From contig JAZQWG010000019.1 of assembly GCA_045632265.1 (NCBI GenBank), forward strand, positions 1 to 24,399: a DNA stretch of 24,399 bases. Direction: 5' to 3'. The stretch comes from Scatosoma sp045632265. GTDB taxonomy: Bacteria > Bacillota > Clostridia > Christensenellales > Borkfalkiaceae. Shown piece after piece: positions 23,591-24,399 of this stretch (position 1 is the stretch's first letter; the number at the start of each line of letters is the position of its first letter). Below the pieces are notes generated by a model, which searched no databases, was not told the origin of the DNA, and saw nothing but the letters and a program-made list of their open reading frames with translations. The position numbers were made by a program, and so were the translations under genes.

Positions 23591-24289
23591 ATGCAACGTA
23601 TCATTGCTATCGGCGGTGGGGAATTGAAAGAACGCACCACGCTGAAAATAGACGAATATATTACAAAACTTGCAAAAGAACGCGCGGGGGAAAGACGAGC
23701 AAACGCCTTGTTTATCCCTACGGCAAGCCACGATTTTATGCCTTATTACAACACGTTTCATAAGGTTTATACGGGGGTGTTCGATATTAAAACGGACGTA
23801 GCGCTCACCGTGTTTAAGGAAGTGGATTTAGAGCGTTTGAAAGCGAAATTTGATAAAGCGGACGTCATTTACGTGGGCGGCGGCGACACCGTTTTCATGA
23901 TGCGTAGTTGGGCGGAAACGGGGGTGTTGCCCCTTATCCAAGAAGCGTACGAGCGAGGTGTTATCCTTGCGGGTTTGTCCGCGGGCGCGATTTGTTGGTT
24001 TAGCGATATTTACACCGATTCGGCGCTTGTAAACGGCGATGAAAAATACGCTATGTTCAAGGGTTTGGGCTGGAAAAAGGGCGTAATTTCCCCGCACTAC
24101 AATAGTAGAATGCTTGACTTTGATAAAATAGTATGTTATAATTACGCCTGTGCTTACGGGGTGGAAGACAACGCTGCGCTCGTGATAGAAAACGGCGAAA
24201 TCGTCGGCAGTATCTTATCGGGCGGCAAGGCTTGGAGAATCGAAAGTAAGGACGGCAAAATTGAAAAAACGGAAATTGCGGAAATATAA
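23591..24289 (+). CDS. Peptidase E-like serine peptidase (S51 family)
   Basis: Probable cytoplasmic dipeptidase that cleaves after N-terminal aspartate, or a related S51 enzyme. The 232 residues show IAIGGGE at the start, the strand-loop VGGGDT (95-100), the nucleophile elbow AGLSAGAICW (Ser130) and ISPHYN (His169), which fits the Ser-His arrangement of peptidase E. AAAGGATAG precedes the ATG. A near-perfect promoter lies inside its coding sequence at 24114-24142, and a hairpin encloses its stop codon. It is the last gene before tRNA-Leu. The exact substrate is not certain; cyanophycinase is less likely at this length. Confidence 0.87.
   Translation: MQRIIAIGGGELKERTTLKIDEYITKLAKERAGERRANALFIPTASHDFMPYYNTFHKVYTGVFDIKTDVALTVFKEVDLERLKAKFDKADVIYVGGGDTVFMMRSWAETGVLPLIQEAYERGVILAGLSAGAICWFSDIYTDSALVNGDEKYAMFKGLGWKKGVISPHYNSRMLDFDKIVCYNYACAYGVEDNAALVIENGEIVGSILSGGKAWRIESKDGKIEKTEIAEI
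24114..24142 (+). promoter_or_regulatory. Near-consensus promoter inside the peptidase gene, facing tRNA-Leu
   Basis: TTGACT (24114-24119) and TATAAT (24137-24142) with a 17-base spacer and an extended TGnTATAAT -10. It lies in the codons for LDFDKIVCYNY. The start would be near 24149, about 155 bases before the mature tRNA-Leu. It would let the tRNA be made independently of the long operon. Activity is inferred. Confidence 0.6.
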
Positions 24290-24298
24290 ATATTTCCG
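24279..24298 (+). other. Hairpin around the peptidase stop codon
   Basis: CGGAAATA (24279-24286) pairs exactly with TATTTCCG (24291-24298); the TAA stop lies in the 4-base loop. No T run follows, so it is not a normal terminator. It ends seven bases before the tRNA-Leu and may mark mRNA-tRNA processing. Confidence 0.5.
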
Positions 24299-24305
24299 TC
24301 AATAA

Positions 24306-24388
24306 GCGGACGTGGCGAAATTGGCAGACGCGCAGGTTTCAGGTTCCTGTGGGCAACCGTGTGGGTTCAAATCCCGTCGTCCGCACCA
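24306..24388 (+). tRNA. tRNA-Leu (anticodon CAG)
   Basis: An 83-base tRNA with encoded CCA. Acceptor GCGGACG (24306-24312) pairs with CGTCCGC (24378-24384), then A and CCA at 24386-24388. The D arm GCGAAATTGGCAGACGC is typical of tRNA-Leu. The anticodon arm CAGGT-TTCAGGT-TCCTG gives CAG, which reads CUG; pair 31-39 is a T-T mismatch. The variable arm is TGGGCAACCGT and the T arm has GGGTTCAAATCCC. It follows the peptidase gene by 16 bases. Confidence 0.95.
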
Positions 24389-24399
24389 AAAAAGGCATA

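Noticed and set aside
24330..24350. Reading the second tRNA as having anticodon TCA (suppressor-like)
   Set aside because: Shifting the loop by one base breaks the anticodon stem; the leucine-type D arm and variable arm support CAG with one T-T mismatch.

Overview
The window looks like chromosomal DNA from a Gram-positive anaerobe of the Bacillota, most likely class Clostridia and quite possibly an uncultivated gut lineage. Supporting signs are the murF-ddl pair, a DnaD-type primosome gene, the ACT plus UPF0210 pair, a 63-residue DUF951 gene, the gene order sua5-ywlE-rpiB (as in the Bacillus subtilis ywlC-ywlE-ywlF region), strong AGGAGG-like ribosome sites and sigma-A promoters with 17-base spacers. 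Genus or species cannot be fixed from this sequence alone. Nothing suggests a phage, plasmid, CRISPR array or defence island.

Layout. Positions 1-2510 (+): a 5'-truncated membrane-anchored MurF and a D-Ala-D-Ala ligase, the last cytoplasmic steps of peptidoglycan precursor synthesis, closed by a hairpin. Positions 2511-4340 (+): a promoter, a ROK glucokinase, a short-chain dehydrogenase and a two-way terminator. Positions 4352-6085 (-): a membrane zinc-ribbon protein and an acyltransferase-3 membrane protein, each with its own promoter. Positions 6096-6283 hold no gene, but contain a direct repeat and a 142-bp element with 12-bp inverted ends and several internal hairpins. Positions 6303-6481 (-): tRNA-Ser(GGA) with promoter and terminator. 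Positions 6545-8306 (-): a 572-residue DnaD protein that ends in a DnaC/DnaI-like zinc segment.

From a promoter at 8414, fifteen plus-strand genes run to 24289 with gaps of at most 48 bases and no convincing terminator: sbcD, sbcC, an alpha/beta-hydrolase-like protein, DUF951, lepB, a DegV protein, a two-helix membrane protein, an ACT protein, UPF0210, pepF, dnaB, sua5, ywlE, rpiB and a peptidase E-like gene. A tRNA-Leu(CAG) follows. The run mixes DNA repair and replication (sbcCD, dnaB), protein export and turnover (lepB, pepF, peptidase E), tRNA modification (sua5), phosphoarginine control (ywlE) and pentose phosphate metabolism (rpiB).

The content is mostly housekeeping. The observations most worth a second look are the structured element whose ends match the 3' part of the neighbouring tRNA-Ser, the DnaD protein carrying a DnaC-like N-terminal region without an AAA+ domain, an SbcC without any CxxC zinc hook, a hydrolase-fold protein with arginine at the nucleophile position, a terminator-like hairpin that contains the ddl ribosome site, and a near-consensus promoter inside the peptidase gene that points at tRNA-Leu.
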